In this document: one piece after another, positions 47,102 through 58,079 of the stretch
Layout: every line of letters begins with the position of its first letter
Position numbering within the stretch: the stretch's first letter is position 1
From: Colocasia esculenta
Lineage: Eukaryota; Streptophyta; Magnoliopsida; Alismatales; Araceae
DNA length: 64,000 nucleotides
Assembly (NCBI GenBank): GCA_014218235.1
Contig: CM024760.1
Span: 14,984,049-15,048,048, forward strand
Reading direction: 5' to 3'
Notes under the pieces: model-generated
Database searches by the model: none
Seen by the model: only the letters and a program-made list of their open reading frames with translations
Told to the model about the DNA's origin: nothing
Position numbers and translations under genes: made by a program

Positions 47102-47540
47102 ATGTTTGGTAGACGTTCTCAGAATTTAGATTTGGCCCAACCTATAGACGAGATTGAAAGATTTTTCCATAGGATGGCCAACCAAAACCAGAATCAAGTT
47201 GCTAGAAGAGCTCAGAAATGAGGCCTACGAAAGTTCTAAGATCTATAAAGCCAAGGCCAAAGCATTCCATGATAAAAACATTCATAGAAAAACTTTTCAA
47301 GTGCATGATAAAGTTTGGTTGTTTAATTCTAGACTTCGTCTGTTTCCGGGAAAATTGAAGTCCCGGTGGGATGGGCCTTACATGGTTGTCAAAGTCTATG
47401 ACAATGGCGCTGTCGTTATTCTTGATCCTAAAACTGGACAATCGTCCACTGTTAACGGGCAGAGGTTAAAGCATTTTTTTGAAAACCCGCCTTCCTTGAA
47501 AGTTGAGTCTACCAAGCTAGATGAGCCAAGTAAAGCCTAA
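47102..47540 (+). pseudogene. gag start fused to integrase C-terminus, interior 2
   Basis: The same 39-codon gag start (47102-47221) and the same integrase C-terminal piece (about 47200-47540) as in interior 1, with the identical deletion junction. A shared breakpoint means the deletion existed before the tandem array formed. Confidence 0.85.
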
Positions 47541-48638
47541 TTGCGTCTGGCTGAAGACGATAAACTTAGCGCTTCTTGGGAGGCAACCCAAGTGTACAGA
47601 TTTTCCTTATCAGGTAATTTTCTATCTTGCTTTCTTTTCTTGCAAATAAGTAGGGGGGAGAGGTAGAATAAAGCATGCATAGTCCCCATCCTTAACCAAT
47701 GCTTCATTTTCTTTCTTTTTAGCTTGTACATATGCAAATAAAATTCACATGTTTGAATAAAATCTTTGAATAAAAATGCTTGTCATTTCCCAGACTATGT
47801 GTCTGATCTTTAACCATTAAAATTTTGTAGTTGTCACACTCCTTTGCAAACATCCATGTTAGATAGCATCTAGTAAAGGATTACATGTACCTCTTGTCTA
47901 CCTTATGTAAGGATTTATGGCAGGAAGTTTCATACACACACTACACAGCCACTTAGATTAGTTGAACCCGAATGTAGCAATTTTGTCAAGGCTAGTAGGA
48001 GAGAGGTGATTGGTTTTCTCCCCTCCCCTTAAGTGAATTGTGAAGGAAGTGAAGGTATGTGATCAAGGAACTTGACTGTTCATTCTTCCTTAAAGAGGAA
48101 AAGAAAAGAAAAGAAAAGAAAAGCAAAAGCAAAAGCAAAAGAAAAATATATCCATGAAAAATGCCCCGGATCTGAGTAAAGTTGGACTCGCTACTCTTGA
48201 AAAGTGATGGGTTGTGCAGCATTGTGGATGAAAAAGAAATAAAGAAATTCTGAGTGCACAAAGTGCAAATAAAGGGACAAAAGTCCTCAAACTCAGAGAA
48301 ATAATCCTCAAGGAAGATGAGCAGAATGGAACTGAGAGAAACAACCAGATCTGACTGAGCAAGGATCTTATTCCACAATTCTTTTCTTCTCCCTCAAATC
48401 AATCTAATCTCAATTACTGGCTAAAACAAAGGAGCTCCAGTAGGGCTGATGTGAACTCTTAAGTGAGCTATCATTTGTGCACTAATTTCTTGCCATAATC
48501 CCGTACAATTAGGAAAGACATATCTCTACATTAATCTTTTACATGATGACTGCTTAGCATGAGATGTTATATCTTCTAGTCTTATATTTTGAGTACTTTT
48601 TATTGCTAAGGGACTAGCAATATTTAAGTAGGGGGGAG
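47541..48638 (+). other. Athila-like interior 2, 3' untranslated stretch and purine tract
   Basis: It matches 42031-43129. The AAGAAAAG-type tract is at 48098-48142. Purine tract at 48627-48638. No gene is seen. Confidence 0.65.
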
Positions 48639-51457
48639 TGATAATTACAAAAATTTTTATGTTAAATTTCATACATTTAGTTAAATTTAGACATCAGTTG
48701 TCTGTAAATAGCGTACATTTGGATGTTAACTTTCATTTCATCCATGTATAAATTTTCAAGCATTTTAGTTAAATTTTTGGGTTAGAATATAAATGATAGA
48801 TTTTCATTTAATAAGTCATTGATTTCGTGTCAAGTTGACTAATCAAGTTTATTTTCTACACTTTGAAAATTTAAAAAAAATATTTGTAAATAAATACATT
48901 CTTGTTACAATAAATTTTTGTAAATATTTTTAAAGTTTGTAAGCACATAAAATTTGTAGATAGATAAATACCCTACCCAATGTTGTCAAAACACACACCC
49001 CATCTAATCTCATTAAATCATTTTTAATAAATATCCCACCCCACCCACACATTACATTTAACCAATTTCTTTTCCACCAGGTCATCTGAAGCTTCGCGAA
49101 GAAGCCTGAAGCAGCTGGAAGCTGCTCTGGCGATTTGGGTCTTGTGGGCGGCCAAGGCTGAAGCCCCTGTTGGGCTGCTGGCGCGATGGTGAAGGCGAAT
49201 GGAGCAGGCCTGGCGCGATGGGGCTTGGGCATGGCGGCTGGGCGGGAACCAGGAAGCAGGCCTGCTGCGGAGGTCTGCTGGGCTGGAGGCGCGGCGATGG
49301 CTGGGAGGCCCGAGCGGGCTGTTGGCTGTGACCAGGGCGCCCAGGGCAGATGGCGCTGGCGATGTGCAGCCGGCTGGGCTGTGCTGGCGCGATGGGTGAT
49401 GGCAAGAAGCTGAAGGCGGGGTGTGCTGGACCTGCGCGGCGGGTCTGCTGGTGTGGAGCGGGCTGGGTCCGGTGCGAAGCAGGAAGGGGGCGCGCCGCTG
49501 GAAACATCTGTGCGGTGCTGAGGTGGCCAGATGAAGCGGCCAACTGGGCTTGAGCCCAGGCGGTCCTGTGAAGCGCGGCTGGCTCGGATGTGCAGAGCAG
49601 ATGGCGCTGGGCGGCTGTTGGATCCGGCGTGGTTGCGATGGGCACGGGGCTGTGAAGGCCAGGGCAGGCGGTGCAATGCAGGGGCTAGCAGCTGGAGGCG
49701 GTCAGGGCCTGGTGTGTGCATGCGGCTGGTGGAATCCGAGCTGAGGTGGCACGTGAGGCTGGCGATGGCGCTGAGGAGATGCTGACATGGCGATCCTGGT
49801 GAGGTGTGAAGGCGGCATCCAGGAAGCGGGAAGGAGCTGTGCGATGGAGCCCGAGCATCTATAAAAGGACCCGAGGTCCTCATCTCCGAGGAGGCCGGTT
49901 GGAATTTTTTTAGAATTTTCAGTTTCCCTGTTTTTTTTTTCTGTTCTTCCAGACTTTGCAGAGCAGTGAGGGATGGGGATACCAGGGGGTTCTCCGGTGG
50001 GGAATTTCATAGGATTTTAATTTCAATTTTTCTTGTATCTTCTGTTGAGCAGTTTGAGCAGAGCAGAGTGGGGATGGTTGGGAGTTCGGATGTTAATTGG
50101 GATTTTCTGTGCTCATGTTCTTTCTTGTTCCTCGGGAGAGCAGAGTTTTATGGAGATGTTTTTTTAGATAATTTTCTGCCATTTCTTATGTGCTCTTTTC
50201 CTTTCAATCCAGTGGTGTTCATCTAGTTCTTCCATTTTTCTTCTTAACTGCTGTGAGGAGTCGTGCAATTCTTAATTTTTTTTTTATGTTCAACTGTTGG
50301 TTGGGTTCTCTTTTTGTTCCTCTTCTGTGTTCAATTTGTTGGGGAATTCCTTCTTTGCTAGAGATCAGACTGGAGGGGTTGAGCTATTGGAGATCGATTC
50401 AGAGCAATTCTTGTGTTTCTTCTGTATCTTCTGGTTTGATTGGAAGAGAGCTGCTGAGTGGAAGAAATCCGAGGTGTTTCTGTTCTTGGTTGGATGGTTG
50501 AGCAGTGGAAGATAGTTCGGTTCAAGAGGTTCAGATGTTCTTCTGCAGTTTGTCAGGGGGTTCGACTGCAAGGGAAGCTATGGTGATTCTGGAGTTTCTT
50601 CTTCCTCTAGAGGTATGTACTGTCTAGATGGCACAGAGCAACCAAGAAGACCCCATTTCTTGGTCTGTTCTGAGGTTGTCCAGCATCCAGGAAGCCTCCG
50701 GAGAGTGGAGTTTGTGAGTTCAGATTTTTGTTGCTGCAGAAGTAGTTTTGAATTCTCGAGGAAGTCCGGAGCTTAATTTTGTTTTTTTATTTCTGTTCTT
50801 CATAGCAATTCCAATTTAGCCACAGTAAATTTTTGTTTCTAATTTTCTGTTTGATCTTTAAGTTCTGGAGATAGTGAGTGTTAGTGCAGAGTCGAGGTTG
50901 TTGATTCCCTGAGCTATAGGGGTACTTTAGTTTGGTAATTTCCTGTTGAGAGATTGTTCTGCTATTCGCTTTTGAGGTTCAGATTGTTTGGAATGAGAGT
51001 TTGCTTCTGTGCATAATTTTCTATTTTGGATTGAGCATTCGGAGAGGTGGCTTGCTTTGATTGAATCTGTTTATCTAGTCATATGAGAATGTCTATTTCA
51101 GATTTCTGTTGATCTACTTGATCCCTCAATTGAGAGGGTACAGTGTTACCATTTTTTTTTATTATTTTCCACTTAGCTTGCTCTTTTCTTTTATTTGACT
51201 TGTTAAGATTGTGCGGGATTTGATTAGTGTTGTTTACACATTAACTTTTAATACATTGTCGTTAGAATGATTTCAAGTTAAAGTAGTTTAAATCAAGTTC
51301 TATTCGGCCTCTCTGTGGATATGACCTGTTCTCACCATTGTGTTAGTTCCTTTTTGCTATTTTAATTCTGTGAGACAGTTTAGAGGAGGTGAGCTTGTTG
51401 ATATGTGCAAGGAACTCTGGACAACGGAATTGCACAATCAACAATGCGCGCATTTCA
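48639..51457 (+). repeat. Athila-like LTR 3
   Basis: 2819 bp, same ends as LTR 1. It is directly followed by the GCATC target duplication and the interrupted copia frame. Confidence 0.95.
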
Positions 51458-52389
51458 GCATCCTCTTGCTGAACTGGAATTGCTGGTTCTGCTGCTGCTA
51501 CCTCTGTCTGAGCTGCCTCTTCTTGGACTTCTAGGGCTTCGCCAATAATGGCCTCACCTTCAGCCGCTGAGGTTTTTGTCCATACCCCAGCTACCAAGGA
51601 AAAACCACTCTTCTTTAAGTTTCTGCTTCGAATAGCTTGACCCATCTTCTCAGAAACTGCTCCAACAAGACTAATCCGATAATGTTGGAAAATCTTGGTT
51701 AGCAAATGAGCATATGGAAGAGACACATTCAATTTGCTTTTGTTGTCCCAAATTTGAGCATTTGTGAATTTCATCCTCTCCAAAATGACCTCTTCCATGT
51801 TAATACTCTGGTTCTGGATGGTCCAGAACATCATATCGGAGTCCGCCTTAGTACAAGTGGAGAAGGTGGCACTCCTGAGAACCAAGATCTGACAAACAAT
51901 GAAATGCAATATCCTATTGAAGGCATTTAACTGATTGATATCAACTTTTCCATCCTTCAGCTTGTATTCGGGACCAACTATCCCCAAACCCTTAACCTGA
52001 ACATCGACAGAGTTTACCCCGCTATGACCGGTGGTAGAAACACCAAACAGAGACTACAACAGCTCATAGGTGATGCTAATCTGGATTCCTTTGACAGAGG
52101 ATGTCAAGGACCCATCGGCCTCTGACTTCAGACAAACATAAAATGCTTTAACCAGGTCCGGATAACTTGCCTCTGAGAGCGTTGCTAACTTGGTCCACTT
52201 CATTCTTTGCATAGCTGCAACGATGTTGTGCATCCCATTCTTCTCCAGATCAGCAATATCAACGGCCTTGTTCTCGCACATCTTCGTCTTCACGGTTGTA
52301 AACCTTTCTTGTTGCTTTGCGGTGAGGAAAGCAGCCCCATAGCCCCCGACGGTGCCGAAAACTCCAGAAACAGCCATGGTTTTGAGCAA
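51458..52389 (-). pseudogene. Copia extra ORF, N-terminal part
   Basis: Start at 52389 (MLKT) or 52377 (MAVSG). The frame reads to 52054, meets a TAG at 52051-52053, then continues in the same frame to the Athila-like insertion. Phrases such as KWTKLATLSEASYPDLVKAFYVCL, shown here only in part as LVKAFYVCL, and LNAFNRILHFIVCQIL, resemble the plant transposon-associated domain found in Sirevirus extra ORFs. Function is unknown. No membrane span is obvious. Downstream coding resumes at 37609. Confidence 0.65.
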
Positions 52390-52792
52390 GAGAGGGTTCT
52401 AGAGGGTCGTGAAGAAGATTGGAGCAAAAGCCCTCAGGAAATTTTTCGCGGGAAGGGATGGAAGCTTTGAAATCGCACAGAGTCGATGCTGGAGTCGATA
52501 GGGCTTATCGTCTCAGGCAAGTTGAAAGAGATGAGAGCGGGAGGTGAATCGATATGATACAGATTACGGAATTTATCAGATAAAGATAAAGTGACTTTTG
52601 AGAGGATAGCGCCATAAATGCAGAAAATGACAACTAGAGATAGGTTCGAGGTAAACAAAGACTTTTTAAAAAAAGCAAACAGTCAAAGATATTTATTGTG
52701 AAAACAACTTTAAGGAATTTGCTTAATTTTAGGGGAGAGAATAATTGTAATTATGAAATTATTGTTGTTTCAGTTAAATACATATAAATCTA
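52390..52792 (-). other. Spacer between RNase H and the extra ORF
   Basis: No conserved frame. Such a gap suggests that the extra ORF is expressed separately from pol, for example by splicing, but no site can be proven from this copy. Confidence 0.5.
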
Positions 52793-53797
52793 TCACAATT
52801 TACACATGCCTAATTCCCTTCTAAGAGACGTAAATCTCTCTTCAGGTAAGGCCTTTGTGAAGATATCTGCTAACTGATTTTGAGTATCAACAAAGGAAAT
52901 ATCTATATTACCATTGGCTACATGATCACAAATAAAATGATATCTAACCTCTATATATTTTGTCCTTGAGTGCTGAACTGGATTTTTAGTGAGATTTATT
53001 GCACTGGTGTTGTCGCACAGCAGGGGAATTGTCTTGATGTGCAGTCCATAATCATCAAGTTGCTGCTTAATCCATAGGAGTTGTGTACAACAACTTCCAG
53101 CAGCCACGTACTCAGCTTCAGCTGTTGACAGTGCTACTGAATTTTTATTCTTTGAGGACCATGAAATTAGACATCCTGCAAGAAATTGACAACATCCACT
53201 GGTGCTTTTTCTATCTATTTTGCATCCAGCGTAGTCAGCATCAGAGTATCCTACTAAATTGATTTCACATGATTTTGGGTACCACAATCCTAGATCATGA
53301 GTTCTAGCTAAATATCTAAAAATCCTTTTGACACTAATTAAATGAGACTCCTTAGGATCTGCCTGATACCTGGTACACATTAATACACTAAATAATATAT
53401 CAGATCTACTTGCAGTTAAATAGAGTAAAGAACCTATCATACCTCTGTACAGCTTTTGGTCTACCTTCTTACCATCCTTGTCACTATTTAGCCTTGTAGA
53501 TGTGCTCATTGGTGTTGACAGTGGCTTGGCGTTTTCAAACCCAAATTTCTTCAATAATTCTTTGGTGTACTTTGCTTGACAAATGTGTGTTCCTTCATTT
53601 CCTTACTTGATTTGCAATCTGAGGAAGTAGTTGAGCTCCCCCATCATGCTCATTTCGAATTCTCTCTGCATAAGCCTCTCAAAATACTTGCAAAGAGATT
53701 CGTCAGTAGAACCAAATATTATATCATCTACATAAATTTGTGCAAGCAATACATGTTTGATTTTAGACTTAACAAATAAAGTACTATCTACTTGACC
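52793..53797 (-). pseudogene. pol: Copia RT C-terminal part and RNase H
   Basis: RT makes the cDNA and RNase H degrades the RNA template. The catalytic YVDD motif lies at 53734-53723. A stop occurs near 53603. From 53554 the frame is open to 52793 and includes MIGSLLYLTASRSD, GYSDADYAGC, RKSTSG, ALSTAEAEYVAAG and the usual ending ELGMCKL. The N-terminal RT half lies beyond X3 at 56012 and upward; the frames meet exactly when one CCTGA copy is removed. Confidence 0.85.
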
Positions 53798-53944
53798 CCT
53801 GATGTAGCATATCGATTATTCAGATCGTCTTATATTCGTTGTGGTGGCCAGTGTGTGGCCCACATTGTGTGTAGCAGGTGCTTACAGGTTTCCGGGGCGT
53901 TGTGGGCCGGCTGGTTGGCCCAAAACGCAGGTTTGTTCTCCGTC

Positions 53945-54140
53945 TTTGAACGCGACAGAGGGGCGCGTCGCGTTCTCATCGCGACACCCGAAGACGTCGC
54001 GTTCTGGTTGCCACTGTTTTGGCTCGTCGTCTGCATGCGCGCCGCGTGTCGTGTGCGGGACGGGTGTGCTGACGTCGACAGGTGGATCGCGATGGGCAGC
54101 CGCGTCGCGACCTGGTCGCGACGTAGCGATAAGTCGCGTT
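53945..54140 (+). other. X3 word cluster 1 (TCGCGA type)
   Basis: ACGCGAC, GCGTCGCGTT, TCGCGACAC, CGTCGCG, TCGCGATG, GTCGCGACC, GTCGCGACG and GTCGCGTT lie within 195 bp, just before GTTTTTAAGAAACC, a possible TATA-like site. This is the place held by GGCGGC/GTTGAC words in X1 and X2. Confidence 0.6.
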
Positions 54141-54539
54141 CCCAACCGAGCTGTGTTTTTAAGAAACCCTGGCAGAACAGAGCTTTCACAAGCTCTGCTC
54201 GACCAGGGGAGGTTTTGCTCGTGGGATTCTAGGCGATTCGAGCTCGTGGGCCTTGGTTGGTCGTGTTCTCGCCGCGAGGATCGCATGTGGAGCCAGAGAA
54301 ACACCGGGTTATCACCCATTTTTGTGTTCTTCATCAAAGTAGGGAGATTCTACCCTTTTCCTTCGTGGAATCGATGTGTGTGTGCCGTGTGATGTGTTTA
54401 CAGCTTTAAGAACCGTAAATGGCATGCTAGGACATCACAAAGAGCATGAAAAATGGATTAGAAACCATGTTTGGCAGGGTTTTTAGGGTTTTCTGGCGAA
54501 GGGGACTCGGATAGGGTTTTTCGCCTGCGAAGGCGACTG

Positions 54540-54650
54540 TCCCCCTGTCGCGATCAGATCGCGACAGGACGATACGTCGCGTTCGCTATGGTTGCGACAT
54601 GTCGGGGCGTCGCTATCTGAACGTGACCTGGGCCTCTGTCGCGATCACAG
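54540..54650 (+). other. X3 word cluster 2 (TCGCGA type)
   Basis: TGTCGCGATC, ATCGCGACAGG, CGTCGCGTTCGC, GGCGTCGC and TGTCGCGATCAC occur in about 110 bp. It corresponds in position to 26390-26510 of X2. Confidence 0.6.
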
Positions 54651-55608
54651 CCGTGGGATACTTCTCGCACGTAAATGTTAATGCATGTATCTGTATTTGT
54701 TTAACTGATACATGGTATGATTATCCGATGTGTGTAGAAGTGGTTAGCGGTGCTTTGGCACCTGTTGTGCTCCTTGGGAGTGCGGTTCACATGGTGAGTT
54801 GCAAGCTCACGTGGTGTGTGTGTGTGTGACTGGTTTCAGTGACCCGTATGTGTTTACGTGGTTTGCGTAGCGTGCACGAGTTTCCGTGTGTGCGGCAGGT
54901 AGTGTTACGCCTTCCGTGGTTACCTCTACAGTTGGGAGCCCCAGGTTCCGAGGTGAGCCAGGCACGTGGGTGTGCTCGGGGTTTGTCCTGGTACAGTGGT
55001 ACCGTCAGGGTCTTGTCGTCTTCTTGGACACCCTCGCTCTCAGGGAGAGTTGTCATCCGACTGAGGGAAAAATGACATGGACAGCGACTTGTGAGAGTTT
55101 GTTGTTTAGTCGCTTGTAGCGCGCTCGTAGTTGGGGGGACGGACACCAGTAGACGTACTGGACCCCAGCTAGTCCTGTTTCCAGTGCCTCACTTTAGGGA
55201 GTTTAGGCCAGAGTCCCTAAAGGTGTCAGGCATGGGCCTGTGGGGTGTGACCTACACGTGTGGTGGTTTGGTTGGTCTCCACAGTTCTTGTTTGGTTTAG
55301 TGGAGCAGTAGCTGGACCTTTCATCCGTGGCTGCGAGACTGAGAGGTAGACCTGTGTGTTTGTCCGGGTTGGTTGCTGGTGTCGCGAGCTAGGCTACGCA
55401 ACCCGAGTTTGGCGTTTACCTACTTGAGCTCGTACACCTGTTTGGGTTTTCCGTTTATTTATTAACATTGCGTTCGAGGTTAGCAAGCGGTAAGTAAATT
55501 ACAGTTTTAATATCTTGCTTAAATAATTCTATAATTTGCTATAGAGTAGCTTCCAACTTAGTTACTTGAGTTGTGGTTTGTTTGGTTACTTTGGGGGAGT
55601 TTCCCTAC

Positions 55609-55632
55609 TGAGCCAGTGACTAGTGAGGCTCA
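55609..55632 (+). other. TGAGCC/GGCTCA stem-loop in X3
   Basis: A 6-bp stem and 12-nt loop, followed by the C run and CCTTTCAGGTGAG. Confidence 0.6.
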
Positions 55633-56011
55633 CCCCCCCCCCCCCCTCTACTCCTTTCAGGTGAGGGAGAGTAGGAGGCTTCCCATCCGTCTTCTAGTTT
55701 CGGGCCGTACCGTAGCGGAGCAGGGTCTGCGCCACCACCAGTAGTGTAATTTTCTCTCTTGTACACCTCGAGGTATGCCCCAGGTTCTGTTGTACTGGTT
55801 TATGGTTTTAGTTGAGAAACTGGCTATGTAAATCCCATGTAAATATTTGTGGAATGGAATATTTACTTCTGTTCTGTAGTTTCCTTTATATTTCTACGGA
55901 CATGTGTGAATGATATCCCTTGCGAAGCTTCGGCTCGTTCGCGGGAGGCGGAGTCGTATCAGGCTCATTATCAGGTTAACGGGTTTGAACGATGTGGTCC
56001 GTCATACCTGA

Positions 56012-57134
56012 TAAAACTATGATTCAATAAAAATGCACTAAGCCTTTCATACCAAGCTCTAGGTGCTTGCTTTAATCCATACAATGCTTTATGAAACTTG
56101 AAAACATGATTTGGAAAATCAATATCTTCAAAACTGGGAGGTTGTTCTACATAAACTTCCTCCTTTATATAACCATTTAGAAATGATGATTTAACATCTA
56201 TTTGAAAAAGTTTTAAACCCAATGCAGATGCATAAGCAAGTAAAATCCCAATTGTCTCAAGTCTAGCCACTGGTGCATAGGTTTCATCGAAATCTATGCC
56301 TTCCTCTTGGGAATAGCCTTGAGCTACCAGTCTGGCCTTGTTTCTTGTGATCACACCAGCTTCATCCAATTTATTCCTGAACACCCATTTGGTGTCAATC
56401 ACAGGATGATCTGACGGTCTTGGAACAAGGGACCATACCTGGTTTCTCTTGAACTGATTAAGTTCATCTTGCATGGCTAATATCCAAGATTCATCAGACA
56501 GTGCTTCATTGATTGTCTTAGGCTCTATTTGAGATACAAATGCTAAATAATCACATGGGATTACGTTACCTCTAGTTCTTACCCCAACTGATGGATCTCC
56601 AATAATGTTATCCAATGGGTGATCCTTCTTATATCTCCATTCTTTTGGAAGATCATCATGTGATATGTCTTTTTGTTGTAGATCTTCCAAGGGTGGATCT
56701 TCCTTGTCCTCGATGGATGAGTTCTTTAATTTCTTAGATAATTCATCTGCATCATCAACATCACTATCTACTTCCTTTCTCAAGGAAGGGTTAGTCTCAT
56801 CAAAGATAGCATGTACAGTTTGCTCAATTAATAAACTTTGCTTATTGAATACTCTATATTCTTTGGGTTTAGAAGCATACCCCATAAATATACCTTCATC
56901 AGACTTTGAATCCAGCTTACCAATATCTTTTTTTCTATTGTTGTGAATGAAGCATGGACATCCAAAGGTTCTGAAGTGACTAATCTTTGGCTTCTTCTGC
57001 TTGTAGAGCTCGTATGCAGTCTTCTTCAGGATTGGCCTGATCATTACTCTGTTGATTATGTAACATGCTGTGTTGATGGCTTTGGCCCAGAAATACCTTG
57101 GTAAGTTATACTCTGACAACATCGTTCTAGCCAT
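56012..57134 (-). pseudogene. pol: Copia integrase C-terminus and RT N-terminal part
   Basis: The frame reads open from 57134 and runs into X3. The integrase end has FWAKAINTACYIINR, FGCPCFIHN and KEYRVFNK. The RT part has WVFRNKLDEAG, ARLVAQGYSQEEGIDF, ETYAPVARLE, LFQIDVKSSFLNG (usual form has A for the second S) and ALYGLKQAPRAWYE. The remaining RT, with YVDD, is on the far side of X3. Apart from the insertion this stretch is the best preserved part of pol. Confidence 0.85.
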
Positions 57135-57213
57135 ATCTAATAAGGTTCTGTTTTGTTCTTTCTCTCAGCAACTCCATTTTGTTGTGGTGTCCTTGGTGTT
57201 GAGAAATTATGTT

Positions 57214-57933
57214 CTATTCCTTGATCATCACAGAACTTTGCAAATTTCTCATTTTGAAACTCTCCTCCATAATCTGATCGAATACTGACAATGCTATACT
57301 TCTTATCTTTCTGAACTTTTTACTGAAACTAACAAAGCTATCAAATGTGCCATCCTTGTTCTCCAAGAAAGATACCCATGTAAATTTGGAATAGTGATCC
57401 ACTATGACGAATCCAAAGTTCTTTCCTCCAAAAATTGTGGTCCTCATCGGCCCAAATAGATCCATATGCAGTAGTTCCAAAGGTTTTGAGGCTGTTACCA
57501 TGTTTTTTGACTTAAAGGATGATTTAGTGTGCTTTCCTTTTGCACACGGTTCACAGACACCTTCCATTTTTGTGCTTATTTTGGGCAGACCTTCCACTAA
57601 GTTTCTCTTGATTAGCTTTCTGATTCCATCCAAGCTACAATGGCCCAGTCTTCGGTGCCAAAGTTCAGTTGATTGCTCTTTGTTTGCTGCCAGACATAAA
57701 TCTTGATCTTTTAATTCTTCTAAATAGAGCACATACAAATTCTTTTCCATGTTGGCTTCAAACACAACTGCACCATTTTTTATGATACTACACTTTGATT
57801 CTTGAAACTTAATCTGATGCCCTTTGTCACATAGCTGGTTGATGCTAATAAGATTGTGCTTGAGTCCTTTTACACCAAGTACATCTTCAATAATGATTTT
57901 TCTTTGACTGGCAACTGATCCGCAACCTATCAC
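57214..57933 (-). pseudogene. pol: Copia integrase zinc domain and catalytic core
   Basis: Integrase joins the cDNA to the chromosome. The HHCC-type zinc domain is visible as WHRRLGH then CEPCAKGKH. The core begins LLHMDLFGPM with the first catalytic Asp, followed by FGFVIVDHYSKFTW. A frameshift near 57310 removes the second catalytic Asp from this frame (the SDYGGEF segment is read in another phase). About 80 bases of shifted coding separate it from the piece at 57134. Confidence 0.85.
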
Positions 57934-58079
57934 TATTCCTTTACCATTGTCACCCTATGTTATTGTGCCTTCTTCAGCTTCAAGGTGAGAGAACACCTTC
58001 TTGTTGCCTGACATATGCCTTGAGCATCCACTGTCCAGGTACCACTTATATGCTCGAAGGCTTCCCTATAATGAAAACA
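57934..58079 (-). pseudogene. pol: Copia protease active-site region
   Basis: The minus strand encodes LDSGCSRHM at about 58038-58012, with the D-S-G active site of copia aspartic proteases. A TAG near 57955 interrupts the frame toward integrase. Confidence 0.7.

Larger units (their letters stand above)
37615..51457 (+). mobile_element. Tandem Athila-like array: LTR-int-LTR-int-LTR
   Basis: Three near-identical 2.8 kb LTRs (37615-40426, 43130-45931, 48639-51457) alternate with two near-identical 2.7 kb interiors. The outer flanks are a perfect GCATC duplication (37610-37614, 51458-51462); the inner junctions have none. Each interior has a tRNA-Asp primer site, a gag start fused to an integrase end, and a purine tract. 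It is a deletion derivative without RT, so it must have moved with enzymes from another element. It splits the copia extra ORF. Confidence 0.95.
53803..56006 (+). mobile_element. X3: solo LTR, family X
   Basis: A 2204-bp insertion in the copia RT, opposite in orientation to the host. A perfect CCTGA duplication flanks it (53798-53802, 56007-56011). It begins TGTAGCATATCG and ends GGTCCGTCATA, one base off the CCGTCACA end of X1 and X2. It shares with X2 GTAGACGTACTGGACCCC, GCGAGACTGAGAGG, the stem-loop, GGTATGCCCCAGG and TTCGCGGGAGGCGGA. Unlike X1 and X2, its two word clusters consist of TCGCGA/CGTCGCG. It carries a C13 run at 55633-55646. Non-coding. Confidence 0.9.
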
